Assembly: GCA_018380885.1 (NCBI GenBank)
Contig: JAGZSY010000031.1
Span: 1 to 60,886 of the forward strand
From: Enterocloster asparagiformis
Lineage (GTDB): Bacteria > Bacillota > Clostridia > Lachnospirales > Lachnospiraceae
Direction of reading: 5' to 3'
Length of the DNA stretch: 60,886 bases
A program made the position numbers and the translations under genes. Below the pieces are notes generated by a model. It saw nothing but the letters and a program-made list of their open reading frames with translations. It ran no database searches and was not told the origin of the DNA. How positions within the stretch are numbered: position 1 is the stretch's first letter; every line of letters begins with the position of its first letter. This document shows positions 17,634 to 26,700 of this stretch, piece by piece.

Positions 17634-20612
17634 CTATTCTACCGTAATCATGACCGCGTGCTCCCCGCCGACCGGGTACGCGTACCGGCGGCCCGGGACG
17701 TGGTCCGACTCAACCCACCTGCCGTTTTCCAGCACATACATACTGACGTACACCTTCCTGATGCGGGCCACGTCCTCCACGCCATTTACCGCGCTGCGTA
17801 TCTGCATGGCGTCGGGCAGGTCGCCGATCCGCCACCTGCTCACGCCTCCGGCCGGACAAAAGAAGTCCTCTAACGCCTGCAGAATCCCACGCCTGGCCTT
17901 AAAAATCATGTTGAAATCCCGGACCGCAGCCTCCACCCTGACCTGCAAACGCACGTAAACAGGCTCCACGATAAAAAATTTCCGCTCCGCCAGAAGGCTT
18001 CCGCTGATCTGATCCTTCATGCCGCGAAGCACTTCCCCCTTGATGCGGGCGAACTGCGTGTGCTCCTTTTCCCAGTTTTTAGGCAGAAGCACAAGAGTCA
18101 GCGCCCCTGTCATGAGTTCCCCGTCCGGGCCCAGGCAGGAAAAGCATTTCGCCTGCCGTATCTCCCTGGAGGCCAGCATGGCCAGCTCCTCGTAATCCCT
18201 GAGGGTCACCGCTTTTTTCTGGGTCCTGACCAGCGCAGCACAGCGGTTTAAGGCCTCCTTAAGGGTCTCCCTGTCCTCCCCGCCCGTCAGCGGCTCCGGG
18301 TTTTCCACCCCGCTTATAAAACCCATGGCCCGGTTCAGCTTATTGACCCGTCCGGCTCCCAAATTCCCCCGCGTTCCGCCGCCGCTGGCATACCGCACCT
18401 GGATATTAGGTTCCCTGGAAACCGGCGGAATCCTCCCCCGGCGGCCGTTGCCAAAGAGAATATAGCCCTCTGTGGGATTGTACGTGTAGTGACGGTCGTC
18501 CGCCGACGATTCCATGAAATCCTCCACCGCCGTCCATTTCACCCAGGCGTTTACCACCATGCCCGTGTCGTCCCGCGCGATGCGCGCCAGGCCCAACTGC
18601 CGCAGCCGCTCCATTTCCTGCTCCGACAGCGCGGACTGCTCGTCCACAAATACCTCTACCTCCCAGATATTGGGATGAATCAGCTGAAACCTGGTATTTT
18701 CCTGGTAAACCGTCATGGTGAAATACTGGTTTTCCCTCCAATCCACATTGACAATCTTGGTGGTATTCTCAAGAATCCCGGAGAGGACCGGGCAAAAGGC
18801 CTGCCCCTCTCCCTCGTAGCGTCCATTTTCATCGCGGACGCGTATCCAGCAGAACTCCTGTCCGAAGAGCTTTTTAGGCCGCATGTCCCCGGCTCCGGCC
18901 ATGGTGATAATTCCTGTTTTTGAGAACGCCTCCGTCTCGTCCGCCAAGTTCACCGGCAGCCATTTCCGGCCGTTAAAATACTCCCAGGCCAGCGGAAAAT
19001 CCCGCCTGTCCGCCGGATTCTTCACCTGCATCAGAAACTTCACCGGCCCGCCCGCAGGCGGAAGGGAAAAACCCAGATACAGCGCCGGACGGTCGCAGCC
19101 TGTCTGGTAAAAGGGCTGAAGGGTGTTCTTTAAGACATCCTCCCCCCGGTATGAAAGCCGCTCCAGATTATTGTCCGTCACGATCCCATTGGGTTCGGCA
19201 AAACGGCTGCCGTAACGGTAGCTGAGAACCGTGCCGCTCAGGAGCGGGACGATATAGCTTCCCATGGTCTTGTAGAGGTTATTGACCTTCAGAATCCGTG
19301 CGCGGATATAGCAGGTTTCCCTGGCGTTGACCAGAATCGGGCTCATATCCCCGGGGCACCGGAAACAGAGGCTTCGATACTGTCCCATGGTCCCGTTTTT
19401 CACGGAAAACACGTCGCCTCCCGTATCGCCGGCAAACAGCCTCGCCCAGCCGCTCCCGTTAAAATACTCCCAGATCACGGCGTCGATGGTGATGTCGTAT
19501 TCCAGATTCGGCTTGAAATCACTGCGCTTCATCACCCATTCCCATTCCACCATATCACGCTTGGCCTCCAGGGGTATTTTAATAAAATCAACGCCAAAAG
19601 CCAGCTCCACCTCAGCCCCCCGTTTGCCCAAGACCTCGCCGGAGCCGAAATACACCTCGCTGTAGGGGCTTAAGCTCTCTCCAAACGGGAAATACCGGGC
19701 CAGGCCGCACTCCGCGCCGTTTCCGTAAACCGTGTCCGGTTCAATATCCTCCCCCGCGGATTCCAGGTACAGCCTGGCGACGGACATTTTTTTGAGCAGC
19801 CTTACATCCAAAGCCTTCAGGCGTATCCAGAAGCTTGTGATTCCGCCGATCTCGGCCGCCTCAAAGGGAGGCTGCCCTCCGCCCTTTTTGCACACCACCT
19901 TCTTGTCCCTGACAAAGCATTGCTCAAAGGGGATAAATCCGTTCCCGGAATGGTATTCAAAACACGCCTGATCCTCCCGGGCCAGGGCCTCCAGGAGGCC
20001 GTCCTCCATTTTCCGCCCTTCTTCCCCCAAAAATTCCAGACAGATCGTCCCGCTGTGACGTATATCCAGGACCGTGTCGTGGGAAAAATACAGCGCGTGC
20101 CGCTGTAAATTGCCGGATTGCAGGGAGAATACCGGGATATCCCCGCCCTCCCGTCCCCCGCCCATGCTGCAGCCGATGTAATCCACATCGTCGCAGGCCT
20201 GGTAGACGGCCTCCACCCGGGCCGGGGTTACATACAGATCGTCTACCGTCTCATACCGGATGATGCCGTTTTCCTCATCCGCGCTATCCGCAGACACAGC
20301 GGTTCCCATGGGCACCTCCACCCCGCCCCATTCCCCGCTGGACAGGGAAAAGCGGACGTAGCCCCTGGCGGGGACCGCCGGAAGAAGAGAGGCTCCCAGA
20401 CAATTAAAAAAGGCAATCTCATTTTTCAGCGCGATCCGGCTCATCCGTTTCAGGGTACCGGCGAACAGGTCAGCGTACACCAGCGCCAGGGCGGTGCCAA
20501 TGTCCGGATTTTCCTCATCAAAGCGCCATTCCGGCGTGTAGCTGGCTGCCTTCTTTCTGATCTCTTCAATTACCGGCCTCTTTTCCAGGCCGTCCATCCC
20601 CGTCACGTTCAA
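17634..20612 (-). CDS. Baseplate J-like protein 2 (large wedge protein)
   Basis: 992 aa. It has a J-like N-terminus (YTPEWRFDEENPDIGTALAL), long beta-rich inserts, and a second conserved core (GYILFGNGRRGRIPPV, then GTRGNLGAGRVNKLN and TLRDYEELAMLASREIRQAK). It is the larger of the two wedge proteins, similar in role to Afp12/Pvc12. The likely start is TTG: GGAGG lies 9 nt before it, while the next ATG, five codons in, is 24 nt away. It directly follows the gp25-like gene, keeping the conserved gp25-J-J order. Confidence 0.88.
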   Translation of the reverse strand: MNVTGMDGLEKRPVIEEIRKKAASYTPEWRFDEENPDIGTALALVYADLFAGTLKRMSRIALKNEIAFFNCLGASLLPAVPARGYVRFSLSSGEWGGVEVPMGTAVSADSADEENGIIRYETVDDLYVTPARVEAVYQACDDVDYIGCSMGGGREGGDIPVFSLQSGNLQRHALYFSHDTVLDIRHSGTICLEFLGEEGRKMEDGLLEALAREDQACFEYHSGNGFIPFEQCFVRDKKVVCKKGGGQPPFEAAEIGGITSFWIRLKALDVRLLKKMSVARLYLESAGEDIEPDTVYGNGAECGLARYFPFGESLSPYSEVYFGSGEVLGKRGAEVELAFGVDFIKIPLEAKRDMVEWEWVMKRSDFKPNLEYDITIDAVIWEYFNGSGWARLFAGDTGGDVFSVKNGTMGQYRSLCFRCPGDMSPILVNARETCYIRARILKVNNLYKTMGSYIVPLLSGTVLSYRYGSRFAEPNGIVTDNNLERLSYRGEDVLKNTLQPFYQTGCDRPALYLGFSLPPAGGPVKFLMQVKNPADRRDFPLAWEYFNGRKWLPVNLADETEAFSKTGIITMAGAGDMRPKKLFGQEFCWIRVRDENGRYEGEGQAFCPVLSGILENTTKIVNVDWRENQYFTMTVYQENTRFQLIHPNIWEVEVFVDEQSALSEQEMERLRQLGLARIARDDTGMVVNAWVKWTAVEDFMESSADDRHYTYNPTEGYILFGNGRRGRIPPVSREPNIQVRYASGGGTRGNLGAGRVNKLNRAMGFISGVENPEPLTGGEDRETLKEALNRCAALVRTQKKAVTLRDYEELAMLASREIRQAKCFSCLGPDGELMTGALTLVLLPKNWEKEHTQFARIKGEVLRGMKDQISGSLLAERKFFIVEPVYVRLQVRVEAAVRDFNMIFKARRGILQALEDFFCPAGGVSRWRIGDLPDAMQIRSAVNGVEDVARIRKVYVSMYVLENGRWVESDHVPGRRYAYPVGGEHAVMITVE

Positions 20613-20633
20613 CCGCCGCGTCCTCCTTTTACA

Positions 20634-21059
20634 TTACAGCTCTGTTCCAAAGCCCTCGTTCAGGTAGTAGGGAAACACCATATTGTAGGGATTGTTGGTG
20701 CTCCTGACCCTGTAACTGATCCGGATGAGAAGCATCCCCTCCCGCTCCCGGGCCGTGTCCATGACGACTTCAATCTCGTCGATCCGCGGCTCCCACTGGA
20801 CCAGGGCCCGCTCCACCTCCCGCTTCATGGTATTGATTGTGGTATAATCCATATCCGCAAAGGCGTACTCATGAATCCGGCAGCCAAATTCCGGCATGCG
20901 AACGCGCTCTCCCTTCCGGGTCATGAGGATAATCCGAATCGCCTCTTTTATATCCTCCTCGTAGGAAACCGTCATCATTCTTCCCGTGTTTTCATCCACC
21001 TGGATGGGGAATTTAAAGCCGCAGCCCAAAAAGCCTTTCGGCAGCCCGTATTGTTCCAT
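20634..21059 (-). CDS. gp25-like baseplate wedge protein
   Basis: 141 aa, normal family length. It carries the GPW/gp25 core: EDIKEAIRIILMTRKGERVR, then PEFGCRIHEYAFA and a closing beta-strand region. gp25-type proteins start sheath polymerisation and hold the sheath to the baseplate, and are among the most conserved parts of all contractile machines (T4 gp25, Afp9, TssE). Located between the spike gene and the two J-like genes. AAAGGGACGGAT precedes the ATG. Confidence 0.95.
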   Translation of the reverse strand: MEQYGLPKGFLGCGFKFPIQVDENTGRMMTVSYEEDIKEAIRIILMTRKGERVRMPEFGCRIHEYAFADMDYTTINTMKREVERALVQWEPRIDEIEVVMDTAREREGMLLIRISYRVRSTNNPYNMVFPYYLNEGFGTEL

Positions 21060-21091
21060 ATCCGTCCCTTTCCGGCCTCCGCCTGCAAAGG

Positions 21092-21862
21092 TCAGTTAAT
21101 CTTTACCATAGTGCCCTTCACCTCGGTTACCGCACCGGACTCCAGCTTCAGGGCGCTCTGCCCCTTGACCTGCGCGCTGGCACCCTCAGCTTTCAGGCTC
21201 TGCCCCTTTAGCTCCAGCCCCTGGCCCGCATTCACCTTGATGTTGTCTCCGTCAATCCTGACCGCTTTTGCCCCACCGTCCAGGCAGAGCATAACTTTGC
21301 CTCCCGCCAGGAATTCGATCTTCTGATCCGCAGCCACCGTAATCCCGCCCTTATCGCAGTCCAGCACTACCTTGTTCTTTCCGTCTGAATCCGCAACGGT
21401 GATTACCTTCGCCTCATCCTCCATCCGTATCGAAAGCCCGGCCGGGGTGCTGATGTTGATTCTCTCCTTTTTCTCCTCACCGTCGAACACGATCTGGCAG
21501 CCGCCCTTCGTTTTCAGGCGTTTCACCGTATTTTTCTCCACCGCGGTCTCCCCGGGCAGCGTATTGACGTGATTCCACAGGCTTCCTATGACGATGGGAC
21601 AATTCCTGTCCCCCATATTGAAGGCGATCACCACTTCGGAGCCTATTTCAGGCAAAAAATACATGCCGTGCTCCTTGCCGGCGTAGGGAGCCGCCACCGG
21701 CAGCCATCCCGTCACATTTTTCCCCTGCTCCCCCATGAACATCTCGACCTTCACCGATCCCGGACAGTCCTGGTTCCAGTTCTCCTTGACGATCCCGGTG
21801 GCAATGCTGTACATCCGGTCCCGGGGCAACTGCGCTGTCAGCCCATCTAAAAATCCGCCCAT
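21092..21862 (-). CDS. gp5/VgrG-like central spike protein (gpV type)
   Basis: 256 aa. An OB-fold region (about 15-100: GIVKENWNQDCPGSVKVEMF, PEIGSEVVIAFNMGD, CPIVIGSLWN) is followed by a C-terminal beta-helix with short repeats ending in GTMVKIN. Three copies are expected to form the needle carried at the front of the tube. An ATG three codons upstream would touch the GGAGG, so the ATG at 21862 with a 9-nt gap is preferred. The hub domain is encoded separately by the next gene upstream, unlike fused VgrG of type VI systems. Confidence 0.92.
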   Translation of the reverse strand: MGGFLDGLTAQLPRDRMYSIATGIVKENWNQDCPGSVKVEMFMGEQGKNVTGWLPVAAPYAGKEHGMYFLPEIGSEVVIAFNMGDRNCPIVIGSLWNHVNTLPGETAVEKNTVKRLKTKGGCQIVFDGEEKKERINISTPAGLSIRMEDEAKVITVADSDGKNKVVLDCDKGGITVAADQKIEFLAGGKVMLCLDGGAKAVRIDGDNIKVNAGQGLELKGQSLKAEGASAQVKGQSALKLESGAVTEVKGTMVKIN

Positions 21863-21864
21863 TA

Positions 21865-22941
21865 TTACCATCCTCCAATCGTAAACGACGTGAGATAACT
21901 CTCATGATTCAGCGTGTGGACCACCTCGGTGACATAGTAGCTTTGATCGGCCATCTCCTCCAGGCCGGAAACCTTAACGTATCTGCCCGGCACCACCTCC
22001 GGCAGCCCGATGGCGCCGCCCTCTCCCCTGCGGTTCTGCCACAGCTGCCTGGCCGCAATGGCTGCGGCCCTGTCTCCCGCCTTCTGCTGGCTGTCCGCAT
22101 CCGGATCTGTAAGGGTGTAGGACGCTTTTTGGGAGACTGCCTTTTTCTGCCGGGACGAGCTCTTGGCCGCAGCCTTTCCCACAAACGTTTTCTGTTCCAT
22201 GGAGTTGTAGCCGATGACCTCAACGTCCAGGTCCAGGTATTCCTCCTGAATGTACAGAGACAAAAGCACCTGGCCGTATTTCATATTCATCACCGGAGTT
22301 TTCACGCTGCGCGGCTTTCTGAAATAGGCCGTGCCGCCGAAAATAAAAAATTCCCGGTCCGCCTTTCCCTCTCTGATCAGTCCGTCCATAATAAACTCAT
22401 AGTCGCTGCCGTTTTGGGAGAGCGGCCGCTCCAGCTTGTCGTCGGTCCCGTCGATCTTTGGCGTACAGAGTGATGAATAGCCGCCGATCACGGTTCGGAA
22501 GGCATCTGAATAATTTTTCACGTCATGGAGCACCTGTTTGACCCCGCTGACCATCATCAGACGCCTTGCGTCCATCAGTGTGACCACGAACAGGGGAAAT
22601 TCCTCAAATTCAGCGCCCACTAAGGCCACGTAGCCTTTAAATATGCTGCTGGTGTTTGAGCCGTACCCCATTTCCAGCTCCACGGCCGTACCCAGAACGA
22701 ACTTGTCCTTCAATCTGCGGTCAAAGGCATGCTCCCGGTCCGAATAGGCGTCGCCGATTTTGATCTCCACGATGCTCGTCCCTTCCAAAACCAGCTTGGC
22801 CCTGATCTCAACCACCGACAGCTTCATGGCGGCGGCCACATCCACCCCGCCCACCTTGATTTTGTATGCAGGAACACAAAAATTGCCGTAGCGTTTGCAC
22901 AGTCCCGTATAGTCACAGGTATCCGACATCAAATCGCCCAT
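21865..22941 (-). CDS. gp27/gpD-like hub protein
   Basis: 358 aa. It matches the gpD/late-control family that forms the trimeric hub under the spike: KIKVGGVDVAAAMK near the start, FKGYVALVGAEFEEFPLFVV in the first beta-barrel, and LDLDVEVIGYNSMEQKTFVG and YYVTEVVHTLNHESYLTSF in the second. It stops 2 bp before the chosen start of the spike gene, so the pair is translationally linked. GGGAGAAAACA before the ATG supports the start. Confidence 0.9.
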   Translation of the reverse strand: MGDLMSDTCDYTGLCKRYGNFCVPAYKIKVGGVDVAAAMKLSVVEIRAKLVLEGTSIVEIKIGDAYSDREHAFDRRLKDKFVLGTAVELEMGYGSNTSSIFKGYVALVGAEFEEFPLFVVTLMDARRLMMVSGVKQVLHDVKNYSDAFRTVIGGYSSLCTPKIDGTDDKLERPLSQNGSDYEFIMDGLIREGKADREFFIFGGTAYFRKPRSVKTPVMNMKYGQVLLSLYIQEEYLDLDVEVIGYNSMEQKTFVGKAAAKSSSRQKKAVSQKASYTLTDPDADSQQKAGDRAAAIAARQLWQNRRGEGGAIGLPEVVPGRYVKVSGLEEMADQSYYVTEVVHTLNHESYLTSFTIGGW

Positions 22942-22977
22942 TGTTTTCTCCCATTTTTTTCCTTTTTATTTGCTGTG

Positions 22978-23691
22978 CTACAGGGCCGGGACCTTCAGCA
23001 CCGTGCCCACCGGGACGGACAAGGGATTCATGATGCCGTTGGCCCTGGCGATCTCACGCCAGAGTCCCGCATCCCCGTATTCCGCCTGGGCGATGCTCCA
23101 CAGGCTGGTTCCCTCGGACAGCACCTTGCACTTCGTCCTGTCCGGAGATTCCAGGGGATTGGCGCTCTCATGGATCGTGGTCGCATTGGGCGAAATGATC
23201 ATCAGATTCACTCTGGCCCGCACCGGCATGCCGCCCTTCTCAAACATGGTGTATTTCACATCAATTTTCTGCGTCAGGCCTATGATATTCAGAGAACCCC
23301 AGGAGAACTCCACCATGGGCGGGTGGTGAATCTCCCCGGAAATCATCACCAGCTGCAGCAGCACGTCGATGTACTGCGATACGTCCGTGGCGCTGTTGTG
23401 CTTCACCGAGGTGCTTGCAAGGCCCAGGGTGACCTCGGAAGTGTCGCTGGTGTCAAACAGCAGGGAGAGGTTGAGCGTGGTAATGTCTCCGCCTATGTAC
23501 TGGATAATGGGTGAATCCTGCTGAGCCCGCTGCTGTGTGCTGTACTTTACCTGGGCGGTGAGCTGATACTCATCCGGGTTGAACTGGCATGCGAGGCTGT
23601 TCACCTCGCCCTGGGCCGTATAGATCGTCAGCACGGCATTTCCCGACAATTTCCGGGTGAGATTCCTGACCTTTGCCATAATGGAGGCCAT
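22978..23691 (-). CDS. LysM tail-hub protein (Afp7/gp53-like)
   Basis: 237 aa. The C-terminal 50 residues form a LysM domain (EGTSLWSIAQAEYGDAGLWR, ending VPVGTVLKVPAL). The N-terminal part has CQFNPDEYQLTAQVKYSTQQ, typical of LysM baseplate proteins of contractile injection systems, which join the tube start to the spike hub. AAAGGAGTACAT before the ATG at 23691 marks the start. A longer frame to 23733 runs into the end of the upstream gene and lacks a ribosome site. Confidence 0.9.
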   Translation of the reverse strand: MASIMAKVRNLTRKLSGNAVLTIYTAQGEVNSLACQFNPDEYQLTAQVKYSTQQRAQQDSPIIQYIGGDITTLNLSLLFDTSDTSEVTLGLASTSVKHNSATDVSQYIDVLLQLVMISGEIHHPPMVEFSWGSLNIIGLTQKIDVKYTMFEKGGMPVRARVNLMIISPNATTIHESANPLESPDRTKCKVLSEGTSLWSIAQAEYGDAGLWREIARANGIMNPLSVPVGTVLKVPAL

Positions 23692-23719
23692 ATGTACTCC
23701 TTTCCCGCTGCGCCCTGGC

Positions 23720-26700
23720 CTATTGGATGCCAAAGCGCTTTTTCTCCATGGAAATTTCCCTGCGCAGCCGCCGGATCACTTCGTCGGCCGGCTTCTTTCC
23801 GCCCGCGATCCGCTCCACCTGCTCCTTCAGGGATTTCTGCCCCTTCTCCAGCTCCTGCACCATCGTTTCCTGCCGGAGGAGCTTTTCATTTAAAATGTTA
23901 ACCTCCCGGGATTCCCGCTCAAACTGCCGTGCCCTGTATTCCATCAGGTCCGGCTCGTCCCCGCTCTGCCCGTGGGTCTCATTGTACGCATTATAACGGG
24001 CAAAGGGATCACCGGGATCGCAGGCCACGGTCCGAACCACTGAGGCCCCCCGTGCCATTTCCGCTTTGGCCGCCGATTGTCTGGGAAACACGAAATCCAC
24101 AGGCGCGTTGGCGGTAAGCTGGGACTGGGCCGTCAAAAGCCGCTCCGGGAAGGCAGTCCCCCGCTCCTCCGGTGAAGGGTGCGGGTGTTCCGGACCTGAG
24201 GGCGTGGTGATTGTCCTTGTGGAACGCGTCATGAACGATTTGACGGTCTCGGGCAGGCAGGCACTGCCGGAGATGCGCGGCAGGCGGGCAATTATTGGGA
24301 CACAGGGCGGCGAGACGCCCAAGACGCTGGTCCGCCCCGCGGGCCGCGGCGCTGCTGCGCACCTGAAAATTACTTGCAGTGCCTTTAGGCTGCAGAATGG
24401 GGGGCTGGGCGAAACCTGATGAATGGCCGGCTCCGGCGCAGCGGACAGCGGTATCATCGGGGCCGGCAGACGGGGTCCGGCGCGAAATGCTTGGGATGAA
24501 GGAGAGAGCGGGGCTTGGTGGGAGGAAAGCGCTTTGTTTAGGTATAAGGGCTGCGCTTGGCTTGCGCTTGGAAGCTGCGTTTGGTTTGGGTATAGGGACT
24601 GCGCCTGGCTCGGGCTTGGGGACAGCGCCTGGCTTGGGTATAAAAGCTGCGCTTGGCTTGCGCGTGGGGGCTGCGTTTGGTTTGGGTATAGGAACTGCGC
24701 CTGGCTTAAGCGTGGAGGCTGCGTCTGGCTTGGGTATAAAAGCTGTGCTTGGCTCGCGCGTGGGGGCTGCGTTTGGTTCGGGTATAGGGACTGCGCCTGG
24801 CTTAAGCGTGGAGGCTGCGTCTGGTTTGGGTATAAGGGCTGCGCTTGGCTTGCGCTTGAGGGCTGCGTTTGGCTTGGGTATAGGGACTGCGCCTGGCTCG
24901 GGCTTGGGGGCTGCGTTTGACTTAGGTATAAAGGCTGCGCCTGGCTTAAGCTTGAGTGCTGCGTTTGGCTTGGGTATAAAGGCTGCGCCTGGCTTGCACT
25001 TAAGGGCTGCGCCTGGCTTAGGTATAAGAACAGCTCTTGATTTGAGCGTAGGGTCAACGCCTGGCTCGGGCGTAGGGTCAACGCCTGGCGTAGGCGGAAA
25101 AACATCGCTTGGCCCAAGCATATGGAAAGGGCCCGGCTCGAGCGGAAGGGCAGCGTTTGGCTCGTATATGTGAGCCGCGCAGAGCTTTGGCGTGTAAAGA
25201 GCGCCGAACCCGTACGTGGGGACTGGGCGATATCTGCCTGTGAGGGCAATGCAGAACCGTACCGCGGGAGCAGACTTACCCCCGGCAGAGAAACTGTATT
25301 AACGCCCGGCTGCGTAAACCGGCCCCCGCCTGTCCACATCGTTAAACTGGAAGCGCCCCGCCAGGATGGATTAATTTCAGGCTGCGCTGCCGAACCAATA
25401 TCTGACTTCAAGAGCGCGCAGACGCCGGACTGAAACCGAGCTGTAAGGCCCTCCCCCAAAGGCTGACCGCCGTCTGGCCGTAGTGGTAAACTAAATCCGA
25501 ACTGCCTGACTGAACTGATACATGCCTGGGAAGGCAAACCAAAAGCGTACCGAAAGCGCAGTATAAGCTCACCCCGTAGCGCCCCAACCGCTCCGAACCG
25601 GGAGTGAAAGGCCTCAGTGCCAGGCAGCGCAGCCGGCAGACCGGATGGAAATGATAGGAACCGTACGGACTCAGGAGGCCTGATCGCAGACGGCAGACTA
25701 TATAAGGCTGTCCCAGACGGGCAGGGACCGGCCACTCCGGTGTTTCCGGCAGCAGCCCGCATGCTGAGCACAGCCGGCTCTGTGTATCCCTTAATCTGCC
25801 CTTCCGGCGCCCCGGCACTTGCGGACAGTTGGGACAATTCTGCGCACGGTTCAAGCCTGGTACAGAGCTGCACAAAATCAGCGGTCAGACGGGACGGTTC
25901 CGTGCAGATTCCGGCCCTGACACAGCGCGGCACAAACGTGGCTGTCAGACGGGGCGGTTCCGTATGGGCCGCTTTTCTCCTTTGGCTGGGACAACCGTAA
26001 AACTGCAGCTCAGTGCCCACGGACGGACAAAACACGTTGGAATCAGGGACCTCCCCCTTTCCAAACATCCTTAAACCGTTCCACAGATTTTTCTGCGCCG
26101 TAGCAATTGACCGGAGAGGGGATTCCCCGCAGCGGTACAGCCATTGCTGCCGCAGGCCGGAGCTATCTGATAAACAAAGCGGCTTAAAAGATAGGGCTAA
26201 CCGGCGTACAAGCGACAGTTTGCCAGTCACCACGCCGGTGACCGTTATCTCCCGCGGTAATATAGCCTTTGGCATAGCATCCGATGAAACGAACGGAGAC
26301 AGCGCCGCCGGCTTTCCATTGCGCGATACGCCGGCGGCTGCTCCAGACGCAGGCGGGCCGGTTATGGTTCTATTTTTTGGCAAAAACGGTGACTCACCGG
26401 ACGACGGCTGAGCAGCCTTCTCTCTATTTTGCGGCAAAAACCATGTCGCTCCGGCCAGCGGCCGGACTGCGAACGCTCTATCTTCCATCCAACGGGCGAT
26501 TGTATCGTACCTCGGCAAACCGGCTGCCGCTCCATCTTGCGGTGAAACCGGCATCATTCCGTCTTGTGATGAAACCGGCATCATTCCATACTGCCGCAAA
26601 CCGGTCGCCAGTCCTGTCTCCGGGCGGACAAACTGCCGATCCACCGATCCGCCCTGTCCCAGGTCAGCCGCCAAGCCGCTGAATTTCAGGCGTTCATGCG

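Noticed and set aside
24541..25068. Regular repeats that might be a CRISPR array
   Set aside because: Repeats are contiguous, without unique spacers, and keep a coding frame; no cas gene is near.
24379..25173. Long open frames on the plus strand and in other minus frames over the 48-bp repeats
   Set aside because: A 48-bp unit without stops keeps all frames open by its nature. No ribosome site or family likeness supports them, and the minus frame joins conserved N- and C-terminal parts.
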